Source of the DNA: Biscogniauxia marginata
Lineage: Eukaryota; Ascomycota; Sordariomycetes; Xylariales; Xylariaceae
Direction: 5' to 3'
DNA: 64,000 bases
Assembly (NCBI GenBank): GCA_022695795.1
Contig: MU404074.1
Span: forward strand, 434,001-498,000
The notes under the pieces were generated by a model, which had not been told where the DNA came from, did no database searches, and was given only the letters and a program-made list of their open reading frames with translations. Position numbers and translations under genes: made by a program. Shown here piece after piece: positions 38,001 to 49,511 of this stretch (its first letter is position 1; each line of letters opens with the position of its first letter).

Positions 38001-41000
38001 CGTGTCGAAGAGCGATTCACCCCCAGTGCCGGCCAGCCTTCTCTCTTGCAAAATTACTCTGACCTCAATGAGCCATTTTCTGCTGTTGAGAATATCCTTT
38101 CTCACTACCCCGAGGCTGATACCCAGATTATCAATGCGCAGGACATGCAGCACTTTTTGCTCCTATGTCAGCGGCGCGGTCAGAAGCCGGTGACATTCGT
38201 CCCGGCACTAGACGAGAACTTTGAATTCTTCTTCAAAAAGGACTCTTTATGGCAGTCTGAAGATCTAGAGGCCGTCATCAACCAGGATGTTGGTCGTACA
38301 TGCATTCTGCAAGGACCTATGGCAGCCAAATACTCCACTGTTCTCGATGAGCCTATTAAAGATATTTTAGACGGCATTCATAATGCACACATCGCTAGCC
38401 TAACCAGAGACGTCTATCACGACAAACCCATCCCTGTTGTCGAGTACTTCGGAGGCAACCTCATCGAGACGGAGGTACCGCTAGATATTGACGGTCTGAC
38501 CGTGTCGTATGATGAGCACAAAAATACCTACCGCCTATCATCGTCTCCTGCTGCTGCACTACCTACCGTCGATAGTTGGCTGGCCCTATTAGCTGGTCCG
38601 AATCGCGGCTGGCGGCATGCTCTTTTCACCTCCGAAGTTATAGTTCAGGGACAGAAGTATCAGACAAACCCAATGAAGCGAATATTCGCACCTGTCCGCG
38701 GTTTGTTCGTCGAGATTCACTACCCGAATAATCCGGCCAAAACCTATATTATTGTCCGAGAGCAGCCGCGACATAACCACTACATCGACGTTATCGAGGT
38801 CAAACTTCATGGAGAAAACGAAATTGTCGTCAACATGATCAAGGACAACAATGCCCTTGGAAAGCCCGTTTCGCTCCCGCTACGGTTCGTTTATCGCCCG
38901 GAAGCTGGGTACGCACCGATTCACGAAGTTATGGAGGGACGTAATGACCGCATCAAGGAGTTTTACTGGAGAGCGTGGTTTGGCGATGAGGTGCTCGATC
39001 TCGATGCTCATGTTACCAGCAAGTTTGACGGGGGAGAGGCTACTATCACCAGTGATGCTATCAATGACTTCGTTCATGCCGTTGGCAATACAGGCGAGGC
39101 GTTTGTTGATCGTCCTGGCAAAGAAACGTTCGCGCCAATGGATTTTGCCATCGTTGTTGGATGGAAAGCTATCACCAAGCCCGTATTTCCTCGCCAGATT
39201 GATGGCGATCTTCTTAACCTAGTCCATCTGTCTAACGGGTTCCGAATGATGCCAGGCGCTGAACCTCTCAAGAAAGGAGACCAAGTAAAGACGAAAGCTC
39301 AGATCAATGCGGTGATCAACCAAGAATCGGGGAAAATGGTTGAAGTCTGCGGCACCATATACAGAGATGGCCAAGCTGTCATGGAAGTCACATCACAATT
39401 CTTGTACCGAGGTGTTTACACCGACTACGAGAATACATTCCAACGCAAACTCGAGACACCGATGCAGGTTCACCTCGCTACCTCCAAGGACGTTGCCGTT
39501 CTCAAGTCCAAAGACTGGATCCAGTTTGATAATAATGACAAGGATCTGCTTGGCCAGACCTTGACTTTCCGGCTTCAAAGTTTTGTCAAGTTCAAGAATA
39601 AGACCATCTTCAGCAGCGTCGAGACACGAGGTCAAGTACTGCTCGAGCTTCCAACCAAGGAGGTTATTCAGATAGCGAGCGTAGACTATGAAGCTGGTGT
39701 ATCTCATGGTAATCCAGTTATTGATTATCTTGAACGCCACGGTTCATCCATTGAACAGCCAATCCTTTTCGAAAACCCCATCCCTCTGAGCGGCAAGACA
39801 CCGCTGCAGCTCAAGGCGCCAGCGTCAAACGAGACTTATGCCAAGGTCTCGGGTGACTATAATCCCATTCACGTCTCTCGTGTCTTCTCTAGCTATGCCA
39901 ACCTCCCAGGCACCATCACGCATGGTATGTATTCTAGCGCTGCTGTGCGAAGCCTTGTAGAAACGTGGGCAGCGGAGAATACTATTGGCCGCATTCGAAG
40001 CTTCCATGCCTCGTTGGTTGGCATGGTTCTGCCAAATGATGACATCGATGTCAAGCTTCAGCATGTAGGAATGATCGGCGGACGGAAGATTATCAAAGTT
40101 GAGGCTAGTAACAAGGAGACCGAGGAAAAGGTTCTCCTAGGCGAGGCTGAAGTTGAACAACCAGTCACAGCTTATGTTTTCACTGGCCAGGGTTCTCAGG
40201 AACAGGGTATGGGTATGGACCTATATGGAACCAGCGAAGTGGCCAAGGAGGTCTGGGATAGGGCCGACAAGTATCTTCTGGACACATATGGTATGTTTTT
40301 CCCCGATCGTATCAGTTTTACTATTGCTAATTGTCGTAGGTTTTTCCATTCTGAATATCGTCAAGAACAATCCTAAGGAACTCACAGTCCATTTTGGTGG
40401 TCCTCGAGGCAAGGCGATTCGGGAGAACTATATGCAGATGAACTTCGAGACTATTGGTGCAGACGGAACTGTCAAATCCGAGCGCATCTTCAAGGAGATC
40501 AACGAGAAGACAACTTTCTACACCTACAGATCTCCTACGGGTCTTCTATCAGCCACACAATTCACGCAGCCTGCCTTGACTTTGATGGAGAAGGCTAGTT
40601 TTGAGGACATGAATTCAAGGGGTCTCGTACCCCGCGACAGCACTTTCGCCGGCCACTCACTCGGAGAGTACTCGGCCCTTGCTGCTTTCGCAGATGTGTT
40701 GTCCATCGAGTCCTTGGTCTCCGTCGTCTTCTACCGTGGGTTGACGATGCAGGTTGCTGTCGAGCGAGACGCACTTGGTCGATCCAATTATTCTATGTGC
40801 GCTGTCAATCCTAGCCGTATCTCCAAGACTTTCAGCGAAAGTGCCCTGCGGTTTGTTGTTAGCAACATCGCCGAGGAGACTGGTTGGCTCCTAGAGATCG
40901 TCAACTACAACATTGCTAATATGCAATACGTTTGCGCCGGCGATCTACGGGCTCTCGATACCCTCACGAGCGTTACAAACTTTCTGAAGGCGCAAAAGGT

Positions 41001-41460
41001 CGATATTAACCAATTGCTCAAGGACCTCAGCACTGAGGAGGTCAAGCAACACCTTGTGGATATTATCAAGGGCTGCGCGCAACAAACTGTGGCAAAACCT
41101 CAGCCTATTGACCTCCAAAGAGGATTCGCTACCATTCCCCTGAAAGGTATCGATGTGCCTTTCCACTCCACCTTTTTGCGATCTGGCGTCAAACCATTCC
41201 GAAACATTCTACTCAAGAAAATCAACAAAACTTCTATCGACCCCGCCAAATTGGTTGGGAAGTACATTCCCAATGTCACTGCTCGTCCGTTCGAGCTGAC
41301 TAAGGAATACTTCCAAAACGTGTACGAACTTACAAGCTCACCGAAGATTGCCCAAATTCTCCAAAACTGGGACAGCTTTCAAGATGACGCTAGTGGTGTC
41401 AATGGAACCGCTGGAATCAACGGCGGCAGCGCTACAGGAGCTCAGGTTAATGGCCATTAA
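35100..41460 (+). CDS. Fatty acid synthase subunit beta, complete
   Basis: Two exons (35100-40290 and 40340-41460) joined over a 49-bp GTATGT...GTAG intron give 2103 residues, the usual length. Order: acetyl transferase (TGHSQG, Ser near 288); FMN-dependent enoyl reductase ([13 protein letters not shown] from about 606, [12 protein letters not shown] further on); central and MaoC-like dehydratase domains (SGDYNPIH...[11 protein letters not shown] near 1578-1620); malonyl/palmitoyl transferase ([16 protein letters not shown], then [13 protein letters not shown] with Ser near 1837, FYRGLTMQ and VPFHSTFLR). The intron falls within the MPT domain and joins DTYG to [10 protein letters not shown]. 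The N-terminus, [19 protein letters not shown], is typical of primary FAS beta. ToxC of the HC-toxin locus belongs to the same subunit family, so motifs alone cannot exclude a secondary-metabolism role. No break was found. Confidence 0.97.
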
Positions 41461-41966
41461 ACGCAATATGGCATTGGTGGCTTACGGGTATACATGTATA
41501 TGAATTTATACAGGTCTGGGAAGGGTACCTTTAGTTAGGGAGTTATCTATCTATTCCTCTTCATCTTTGCTGTATGTCATGATGTCGGTCTCGGTGGGGA
41601 AGGGGAGTATTATTGGCAAAAATAATCATATAGGCCCAGTGCTTCGTTCGCTACAATAGAATATAATACTTCGCAATTTTTTTAATTTGTGTGTTATTAT
41701 GAGGATTACTCACGTGGTATGTAGGTATTGTATTATTAAATTGTAGTTCTGTAAAGTTGTCCATGTAGTGAAAGGTGGAACATGAGGTACTTGGTGTCGC
41801 ACGCACGTACTTACGTCTAGGCATCTAGAGTTTGAATTTATTAGTTATCATGGCCAACTAAAATCATTCAAAGTTATTCAGAGACTCCATGAGTGTTTGA
41901 GATTCACAACCGTCCTTCCAACATTTAAGATTCTCCGAAAAGTATCTTGATGACCTCCAACTACTA
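41461..41966. other. Convergent 3' intergenic region
   Basis: 506 bp between the stop codons of FAS beta (+) and the flavin oxidase (-). It is AT-leaning and must hold both 3' ends. No gene or hairpin terminator is evident. Confidence 0.6.
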
Positions 41967-43601
41967 CTACTCTATGTTTGAAAGCTTGAAGCCCCCAAGG
42001 CATAACTTCTGAAAGATCTGGTCGGGATCGTATTTTACTGCCACGTCCTTCATGAACTTCACATTCTTAGCGCCATATCCTCTGAGCACATCCTGCGTCT
42101 CATCTGCATAGTTCATATAGACCCAATCTAAGAGACCGCCGTCTATAGTCACGGCGAACTCTCTCACCTCTGTGACGTACGCCTTTACTTTGGGGTATAC
42201 GAGTTCTCTCTGCTCTGCCGTCTGTACCATGGTATTTAGCTGGAAAATCAGGCCGTCAGATGCATTCCGTTCTAAACCTAGCATGTTGCCCCCGGCTGCT
42301 GTGGAATTTGCGGCAAAAGCTACCGGCAGCGGCTGGAAAATGCATTGGGTTATGAAATCTTTTCTCGGAGCGATGGACTCTAGGTCCTTGACGAGCTTGG
42401 CATGGATTTCCTCGCCTTTGGCCATTATGCGCGTGTCGTTTTTGATCGAGATGCTGAACCATGTGGTGCTGTCGTGTTGCTGTCAGCCACCGAGGGGCAC
42501 AAGTAAAGGTGTATATCTCCTTTATTTCCTAATGCGTGATTGGTGTATTGGCTTACTAGTAGTTAGCAGGCAGAGCCGTTTCGGCTCCCATATCCGACAA
42601 CGTCTTAAGCTTGGTCGTATCCGTGATCTTAGGAAGCGTTGACCATTCTTCGAATGCTAGAGAGTTCTCGACACCACGCGTCTCCACTATAGCTGCTACG
42701 ACTGCAAAATCTTTCATCTCTGGCATGTAACTAATGTCGGTGATGATGCTGGCATCCGGGTAGTCTTTGACCTTCTCGGTGAAATTTGACGTTATGCGAA
42801 TAGCGTCGTACACGTACTCCTTTGGAGTAATCGTGACACCGCCCTATACACGTCCGCACTGAATGGTTCTCATGGTGAAGCTCGTCACGATGCCAAAATT
42901 GTTGGACCCGCCTTTTAGAGCTCGAAACAGATTTGTATGGGTCTGATTGTCGACCGTGATGGCCTGACCATCGGCCAGGACAACCTGATATGAAACGACG
43001 TTGTCGCAAGCGAACCCCTTTCTACCCGTCATCCACGAGTTCCCCCCACCTGTGATAATATTTAGTTTCTTCTGAGAACCGTCGGCGCCGGTCCTACTCC
43101 ACCTAGAAGGAGACCGGCGACTCCGGTCTGGATCTCTCTGCCGCCCGCCACCGCGCGGCCGTGCTTCTCAACCTCGCGGCAAACGTGCCTCCACCGGACG
43201 CCGGGGCCGAACGTCACCGTCTCGGAGGCCTCGTCGAACCGAACGCTGTCCAGCAGGCTGAGGTCTACGGTCACACCGTCGTGGATATTGTTCGTCCTGG
43301 CCAGCGGGGCGTGGCCGCCGCTGCGGACCGCAAACTTCTCGTCGGCATCGACTAGTGCTCTCAGGGCTGCGGAGACTTGCTCGGGGGTCCCCGGACGGAT
43401 GATGCATGCGGGCTTTAGCTTGGCAGTGTTCGACCAGTACGAGTTCTCGTAGGCTTGGTATTGGGGGTCGCTGGGAACTAATAGCTGCTCTGGTCGCAGG
43501 CCAGCGTCGATGAGACGCTTGGTGAGGGGCCTGAGCCGCTCCGCTCGCGAAGTATCCATGGCCGAGCCGGCAAATAGGTTTGGATAGAAGTTGCAGGTCA
43601 A
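41967..43601 (-). pseudogene. FAD-linked oxidoreductase (berberine-bridge-enzyme-like) with an in-frame stop
   Basis: Three exons (43103-43601, 42557-43049, 41967-42468) with introns of 53 and 88 bp sum to 498 codons, normal for fungal BBE-like oxidases. The FAD-binding PCMH domain shows RSGGHAPLARTNN, whose His is the expected 8-alpha-histidyl FAD attachment. LLLGGGNSWMTGRKGFACDN spans intron 1. I see no Cys at the usual second FAD attachment site before GVAGLLLGG. The BBE domain ends with YADETQD and KVKYDPDQIFQ-like text near the C-terminus. The reading frame is broken by TAG at 42844-42846, between TIQCGRV and GGVTITPKEY, where family members usually have Trp. The frame is otherwise open, so the lesion looks recent. 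Exon 1 is distinctly more GC-rich than exons 2 and 3. The start could also be the Met at 43559. A sequencing error is the main alternative to a null allele. Confidence 0.82.
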
Positions 43602-45258
43602 ATTGAATTTGGTACTGGTACCAGTATGGTAAAAAGGGGGGGGGGTCTCAATTTTCGAATAAATTGAAGAAACAGATATTATAAAGCATTATCTAATTAA
43701 TATTGAACGTTATTATTCCACATATTACAGTTTATTTACCTATTTATATCTATGAAGATGTCTCTAGTTTATCTTGACAGGTATTTCCCTATTACTTAGG
43801 TATTGTTACTTCATTATATCGTGCTCGGTTAATGTTTATATATACCTAGGTAGGTATAATTAAAACTAATAAAGCTAACTAGCATATATCCTTCGTATCT
43901 TTAAGTAAGAAATACAATTCAACATTGCAATATTTTGGAGATTATTACGACGATTATAGCTGGTTTAAAAAAGGGAAAGCTAGTATTTTATAAAACTTTA
44001 TATAACTTTATTATTATAAAAGGCTTTAAACCTTTTATATATAACCTTAAAAATTAGTTAACTAGGTTTTAAGTCTTTATATAAATCTTTATCGCCGTTT
44101 AATAGTTAGTTTATTAACTTTTAACTTTGTAATATAATCCCTTTTAATTGTACTTAGTTATTATAAAGTTGTCGTTATAACATTTATTAACTTTATAACT
44201 TTTAAATATTTAATATAATTAACTTAACGTATTATATAAGCAAGTGGACGAAATGAATTCTTATATAAAATCGACTTTTTCGAAAATTTATAACTTTACG
44301 CGTAAAAGTCGGAAAAATCTCGAACCTTTTTTTCTAGTTATATAACTATATAATTTAACTAAAATAAAAATCAAAAAAACAAAAAGTGAAATATATAAAG
44401 AAATACGTAAAAAGGTCCGTGCGTTTTGTTATAATTTTAGTTTTTACGCGTTTTTTTTGTATTTTTTAATATTAATTTTTTGAATTTCATTTTAATTAAA
44501 CTATATAGTTATATAACTAGAAAAAAAGGTTCGAGATTTTTCCGACTTTTACGCGTAAAGTTATGAATTTTCGAAAAAGTCGATTTTATATAGAAATCCA
44601 TTTCGTTCGCGAGCTTGTTTTATCTACTCGCTTGCGTGGTATGTTAATATTTTTATTAAATAATAATAACTTAAAAACTTTTAAGTTTTTTTATTAAAAA
44701 TAATACAAGCTTTTAAAAAGTGTAAATTAAAATAGTTTATAAAGCGCGTTATTACTTATAATAAACGTTAATTACATTAAATTAAGTATTTTTAGAGGTT
44801 TTAATACTTACTTGTGCCACTCTTACTAGCGTTAAATTGCTGACTCGTGGCCAGCCATTTATATACCCCCTTTAAATTAGCTTAACTAACACACATATAA
44901 CCACCTTTTCTTTCGTTTGTTTTCTCAAGCACAGCAAGACACTAAAACAAAAAACAAAAAAAGGGAAACGTTGGTAGGTAAACATCACTAGGTCAATGGT
45001 TACCAAGTATATTAATGAACAAGAAGCTCTATTATCTGCTAAAATAGGTAGGTATCAAGAAGATAGCTGGCTAGGTACAGTACAAGGCCCTGTAGTTGCT
45101 ATATATATAAAGGACAAGTCCTCTTATATTTAAATAGAGAGTGATTTATCTAATCAAGCAACCTTATAATCCTGTATTTCAACATTATCCCTAGGGCATC
45201 TTGCAGACAATAAGTTTGCCCCTCTTAATATTCGGATAGATCCAGAGACATACATCAG
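43602..45258. other. AT-rich intergenic block inside the gene island
   Basis: From about 43640 to 44810 the sequence turns abruptly AT-rich with RIP-like character, unlike the rest of the island, and it contains the fold-back element at 44222-44655. A G/C homopolymer tract lies at 43636-43645, and TACCTAGGTA at 43843-43852. From about 44815 to 45258 the composition returns toward normal. No gene is seen. Confidence 0.6.
44222..44655. mobile_element. Fold-back / MITE-like element with long terminal inverted repeats
   Basis: Two arms of more than 110 bp are inverted copies of each other. The left arm (about 44236-44350) contains AAAATCGACTTTTTCGAAAA, TTTACGCGTAAAAGTCGG and TCTAGTTATATAACTATA. 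The right arm (about 44495-44640) carries their complements in reverse order. The right arm has about 20 extra bases near its outer end (TCGCGAGCTTGTTTTATCTA region) missing from the left. The loop of about 140 bp has no coding capacity. This is the structure of a non-autonomous DNA transposon. Target duplications were not clear. Confidence 0.75.
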
Positions 45259-46011
45259 CTAAGTACGCCTTGCGGTGAAGAGAACCATGTTCTTTGTGAC
45301 TGTAAAAGCACCATCAGAAGCAGTTCGTGACTCGACTAATGACTTGACCTTTTCTATCATATCCTGATCTATCGTCCCTTCACCCCAACTATTCAAGTAG
45401 TGAAGAACCGGCTCCCAGCCTGTGACTTTGAAGCATCCCGGAGCTCTCTCAGCAGATACAAGCACCATATGATTTCCTAAATGGCTTGGCATAGTCTCTG
45501 CTGATATACGTGCTCGCTTGACAATAGCGCTTGTCCGTCCGATCGCCTCTCCGATGTGGTGAATTTCCTGAATATGGTCGCGCCCATTGAGTGTCGCTAT
45601 GAGTGTTCCCCCGGGCTTGAGCACCCGTGCGAGTTGCTGGAAGGCATTGTCGGGATCGTCGACATGATATAGCATATGATTTGCGATAGCTACATTGAAG
45701 GACGCGTCAGGGAAGGGAAGCTCTGCCACGTCGCACTCTTTCACAGTTGCAACGCGGATTTGCCGGAGGTGTTCGCACATAACAGGGGAAGAATCCGTTA
45801 AGGTCAAACGGATGCTTGTATTTTGCAAACTCCTCCATAATTGTCCCGTCCCGGCGCCAACCTCGATGATGTCCCCTTCTAAAGGTATTCGTAGCCGAAC
45901 CCACGTATACCAGTGCTCTCTGTGTGTATCAAAATCAAGGAGTTCCATACGATTAACCAGCTTGCCACTTGTTGTGGCATACTGGCTCGTAGCGACTTCA
46001 GCTGGATTCAT
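45259..46011 (-). CDS. Class I SAM-dependent methyltransferase
   Basis: 250 residues. Motif I, IIEVGAGTGQLW (residues 48-59), is the glycine-rich SAM loop. The acidic residue ending strand beta-2 is Asp73 (LTLTDSS). CDVAELPFPDASFNVAIANH (93-112) covers the adenine-contact and motif II region, and LARVLKPGGTLIATLNG is motif III. This is the UbiE/COQ5-like Methyltransf_11/25 fold of small-molecule methyltransferases. The chosen start, MNPAEVATSQYATTSG, follows an A-rich leader; the frame is open another 55 codons upstream to 46176, but that part is unlike the family. Soluble, cytosolic; substrate unknown. It is divergent from the POT transporter with 651 bp between starts, so the two may be co-regulated. 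No introns and no defects. Confidence 0.87.
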   Translation of the reverse strand: MNPAEVATSQYATTSGKLVNRMELLDFDTHREHWYTWVRLRIPLEGDIIEVGAGTGQLWRSLQNTSIRLTLTDSSPVMCEHLRQIRVATVKECDVAELPFPDASFNVAIANHMLYHVDDPDNAFQQLARVLKPGGTLIATLNGRDHIQEIHHIGEAIGRTSAIVKRARISAETMPSHLGNHMVLVSAERAPGCFKVTGWEPVLHYLNSWGEGTIDQDMIEKVKSLVESRTASDGAFTVTKNMVLFTARRT

Positions 46012-46662
46012 TTTTTTTTTGATACTGGATAAACAATGGACTACAATGAAAAAAAAAAGTTTCTCATAATCACTCCTCTCTGGGTCACGTCTTATTGTAT
46101 CCGTTATAAGTGTACTTATCCAAGTCTTGGAATGTCGCATAGTGGTGTGTTCCACGGACAGATTGGATCGGCACATTAGTGCTTATCTAGGTACCTAGAG
46201 GACAATTTTAAAGCAAGAATTCCTGTACTACGAGGACTAGAAGTTATACGGCCGCAAAAAGTTTCGACAGCGTGGATGAGACAGGAGCGGTGAGCCTAAG
46301 TCACACTATATCTGCATGTAACGTTTGATACATTTATCTAAACCAATCTTCAGTGCCGTCTTGTAGATTGGTACGTCTACATACGCTGTCTCTTGCCCTG
46401 TTATTTCTGCCTTTGAGATAAACGAAAAGTCATGGGTCTGTTCTGAAACTTCTCAAATGACGGTAATGTATGGCTCGAGTTGATGATTTAACAACCAAGA
46501 ACGCACTGCAGGAGCCCTGTTACACCGGTATAGTCGACTCGACACTTGTCCACTCTGGCGACTTAAGGCCGGTCTAATTATTATTTATGTTCTGATAGAT
46601 GTCCACAATGAGGATTATAGTACCCTTTGGAATCCCTAGAATCAACGATAAATCAAGTCATA
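46012..46662. promoter_or_regulatory. Divergent promoter region, methyltransferase / transporter
   Basis: 651 bp between the two divergent starts. It contains the palindrome TCTAGGTACCTAGA at 46186-46199 and poly-A/T tracts just upstream of the methyltransferase start. No specific transcription-factor site can be supported. Confidence 0.5.
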
Positions 46663-48710
46663 ATGGAAGAGGGATCCAATCCGGAAATTAAGAGACCATC
46701 AATCTCTACGCCAAGACGTGAGACGGATGCATGATATCTTGAAACTGTACTACAACCCAAATGCTAACCATGATTAGCAGATTATTATCTCCGAAGACCT
46801 GCAACGAACGAAGAAATTGACAGTCTTCCTCATGTCATCGATCATATTCCCTTCCGTGCATGGGTTGTCATACTGGCCGCATCAGCAGAGCGTTTCACGT
46901 ACTTTGGAATTATGGCGCCCTGGCGTGAGTTAATCGGGAGATAAGTGCATTCAGGTTACTGAAGTCCATTCCAGAGAACTATATGCAGAATCCGAGCGAC
47001 AACTACGTTGTTCCGGGCGCCTTGGGCCTTGGGCAATCAACTGCCACCGATATCTCGAACGCTTTTCTATCAATTTCGTTCCTGACACCGTTGTTGTTTG
47101 GTTTCATTAGCGATATGTGGCTGGGACGCTTTAAGACATTGATGATTGGATTAGGGTAAAATCTTGCTTTCTTCGATTGTTCCCGTACAAGAGTGCTTAT
47201 ATGTTTAGATGTTATGCTTGTGGCTGCTTACTCCTTACGACAACATCGTTGCCACACTCTCTAGAAAATGGAGCAGGAATTCCAGGCTTGGCCATCAGCC
47301 TTGTGTTTATTGCTCTTGCTTCAGGCTCGGTAAAGGCAACCGTTGCACCTCTGATAGGTACGGATGAGAGATCACACGAGTCCATTTGACTTGGAGGCTA
47401 ACATCTATAAGCCGATCAGTACGATAGAGAGAGGCATCAGCTTCTCCAGCAAAACGATGGCACAGCAGTCATAGTGGATGGCGATCGGACATTACAGTTC
47501 ATGTACAATGCATATTATTGGTGAAGGAGCCCCAAAATGATGAAGAGAGTCAAATGCTCACGTCCAGTTAAGGTTTACCAACATTGCATCGTTGGGGATC
47601 ATCGCTGTTACGTTCTTGGAGAGAACCATTGGGTTCTGGGCTGCGTATCTCTTACCTACTACGCTCCTTACCGTGCCACTTCTGGTTTTACTTTGTTTTT
47701 ACAGAAAAACTAGTAGGTACCTCCCTGAGCCTGGTTACTTGAAGTTGTTTCTCACGCGATCCTAAAAGCTATTATTCCCCCTAAAGGCACCGTGCTTATA
47801 AACGCTTTGCACATTATTCTGTGTGCAGCAAGATCAGACTTCAAGCTTAGTCATACCACGCAAGAATATCAGATGAGACATAATGGCAGAGAAGTCCCCT
47901 GGGATAACTATCTGATAGCTGACGTCAGGCAAGCGTTGGCAGCTTGTAAGGTGTTGTAGGTACAAACTCATAGTCCTCTAATGCGCATTTTCTGTAGCAG
48001 GTCTAGTCTCTAATACTCTAGGAAGATTATCCCTAGTGGTGTTTTACTTATGTGTCAACGAGATTTTCAACAATCTCATTTCTCAAAGTAGCCAGATGCA
48101 GCTTCATGGCGTACCCAACGACTTAATCCAAATATTTTCTCCGATCGCATGCATCATACTGGGCCCAATTATTCATTATATGCTAGGGTTTCTTGCCAAG
48201 AATAAAATATCGTATGGCCCCATGGCAAGGATTACCACAGCATTCATATTCTGTGGGATGGCGATGGCATACGCTGCCGGGGTGCAACAAATCATATACA
48301 GCGCGGCTCCTTGCTATGACAAGCCCCTCGTGTGCCCCAAGTCGAACCGAGGAACCATTGCCAATGAAGTTAGTGTTTGGATTCAGATCCCAGTTTACTT
48401 TCTACTTGGGATAGCCGAGATATTGGGTTTTGTCACAGTCTACGAATACTCGTATAAACAGGCTCCCCAAAACATGAAGAGCATAGTACAAGCAATAGGC
48501 CAGCTAGCGGCATGTGTAGCAAGTGGGCTAGGAACAGCAATCAGTCCAGTTGCGAAGGACCCCAACTTGGTAGTCATGTATTCATGCGTTTCAGGAGCGG
48601 CTGCGCTGAGCGGCCTTATGTTTTGGTTATATTTTGGAAAGCAAGGCCGAAGGGCACCGCCTGCTTGTTACAAACCAGCAGTGTTGGAGGGGTCTTTAAC
48701 AAGGGTATAG
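46663..48710 (+). CDS. POT/PTR2-family proton-coupled oligopeptide transporter, 8 exons
   Basis: Eight exons reconstruct a continuous 555-residue protein: 46663-46717, 46778-46924, 46975-47155, 47209-47357, 47412-47520, 47573-47712, 47769-47945 and 48001-48710. Family landmarks in order: DHIPFRAWVVILAASAERFT (TM1), APWQNYMQNP across intron 2, PGALGLGQSTATDISNAF, LGRFKTLMIG, GCLLLTTTSLPHSLENGAG, ADQYDRERHQ across intron 4, FMYNAYYWFTNIASLG across intron 5, ERTIGFWAAYLLP, FNNLISQSSQMQLHGVPNDL, and AMAYAAGVQQIIYSAAPCYD in the C-terminal half. It is a 12-TM plasma-membrane symporter of di/tripeptides or related small molecules. All junctions are GT-AG, but the exon 7/8 join (47946-48000) is the weakest and leaves about six residues more than expected. 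It could move a cluster product or import peptides. Confidence 0.82.
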
Positions 48711-48779
48711 GGCACGGACCAAGAATGCAAAGAACGGATGACTCGAGTTAGAGGGGCAATATAACGTCACGTGGTATGG

Positions 48780-49106
48780 ATTCCCGTCGATTTAGGAATT
48801 TATAGAAATCTAGTATGTTGGATTTTTAAGGATAAAGGAATTTAACGGTATTTAATATATCGACATAAGAAATATAAAAAAAAAGAAATAAATATAAATA
48901 AATTTGAATTTTTTTTATATTTAATTAATTATTTTTATTTTTTAATTATTAATTTAAAATTATAATTACTTTTTAATATTATAATAAAAGTATTTTAAAA
49001 TCTTTTTAACAAATAAAGTATAATAAATCTTTTAAATTAAAAAAAACTTAATACGTATTTATTTATAAAATTAATTAACTAGGAACATATAAGGAGGTTC
49101 GTTATA
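48780..49106 (+). mobile_element. LTR remnant of the same retrotransposon family
   Basis: The 3' two-thirds match the LTR at 49512-49982, ending AAGGAGGTTCGTTATA. Shared segments include the TATTTAATATA...ATAAGAAATA region and the AACTTAATACGTATTTA region. The 5' end is uncertain, since the U3 part of this family is variable. It is strongly RIP-mutated and marks the right edge of the gene island. Confidence 0.7.
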
Positions 49107-49511
49107 TTGTTAATAATTATACTTAGAAATACTTAATTTTTATATCACTTCAACATTTGAATAACATTATAATCTATCTTAATAGAATTATTAATATCAT
49201 TTAGATGTTTTAATGTGACTTTACCTAGACTAAGCGATACATATCATAACTTAGCAGAATAATCATCACGATGTTCTGGTAGACTCGAGACCCGAGGGGC
49301 CAAGGAATCTATATTACGAGAATTGTGTGACAAAAGAAAGGGTCCTCACACAACTAGGAAAACACATGGGTTTTTTATATACCGATCTTAGATCTTAGTA
49401 ACTATTCACCCGCCACGGGCTATTGTTACGAACCAACAAAGGTCGGAGGAATACTTGACTGGCCATATGAAATCAAGATCATGTGACCTGTATTAAGATT
49501 CTCTGTTGTTC
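49107..49511. other. Short spacer between two LTRs
   Basis: About 400 bp, AT-rich at first and then more normal (about 49200-49510). TTACGAACC at 49434-49442, 78 bp before the next LTR, resembles an LTR start and may be the trace of a further truncated copy. No gene. Confidence 0.45.

Noticed and set aside
46720..47945. The transporter read as a decayed pseudogene because only its 3' part is a long open frame
   Set aside because: Seven short GT-AG introns restore one continuous 555-residue POT protein with family motifs across the junctions; only the exon 7/8 join is doubtful.
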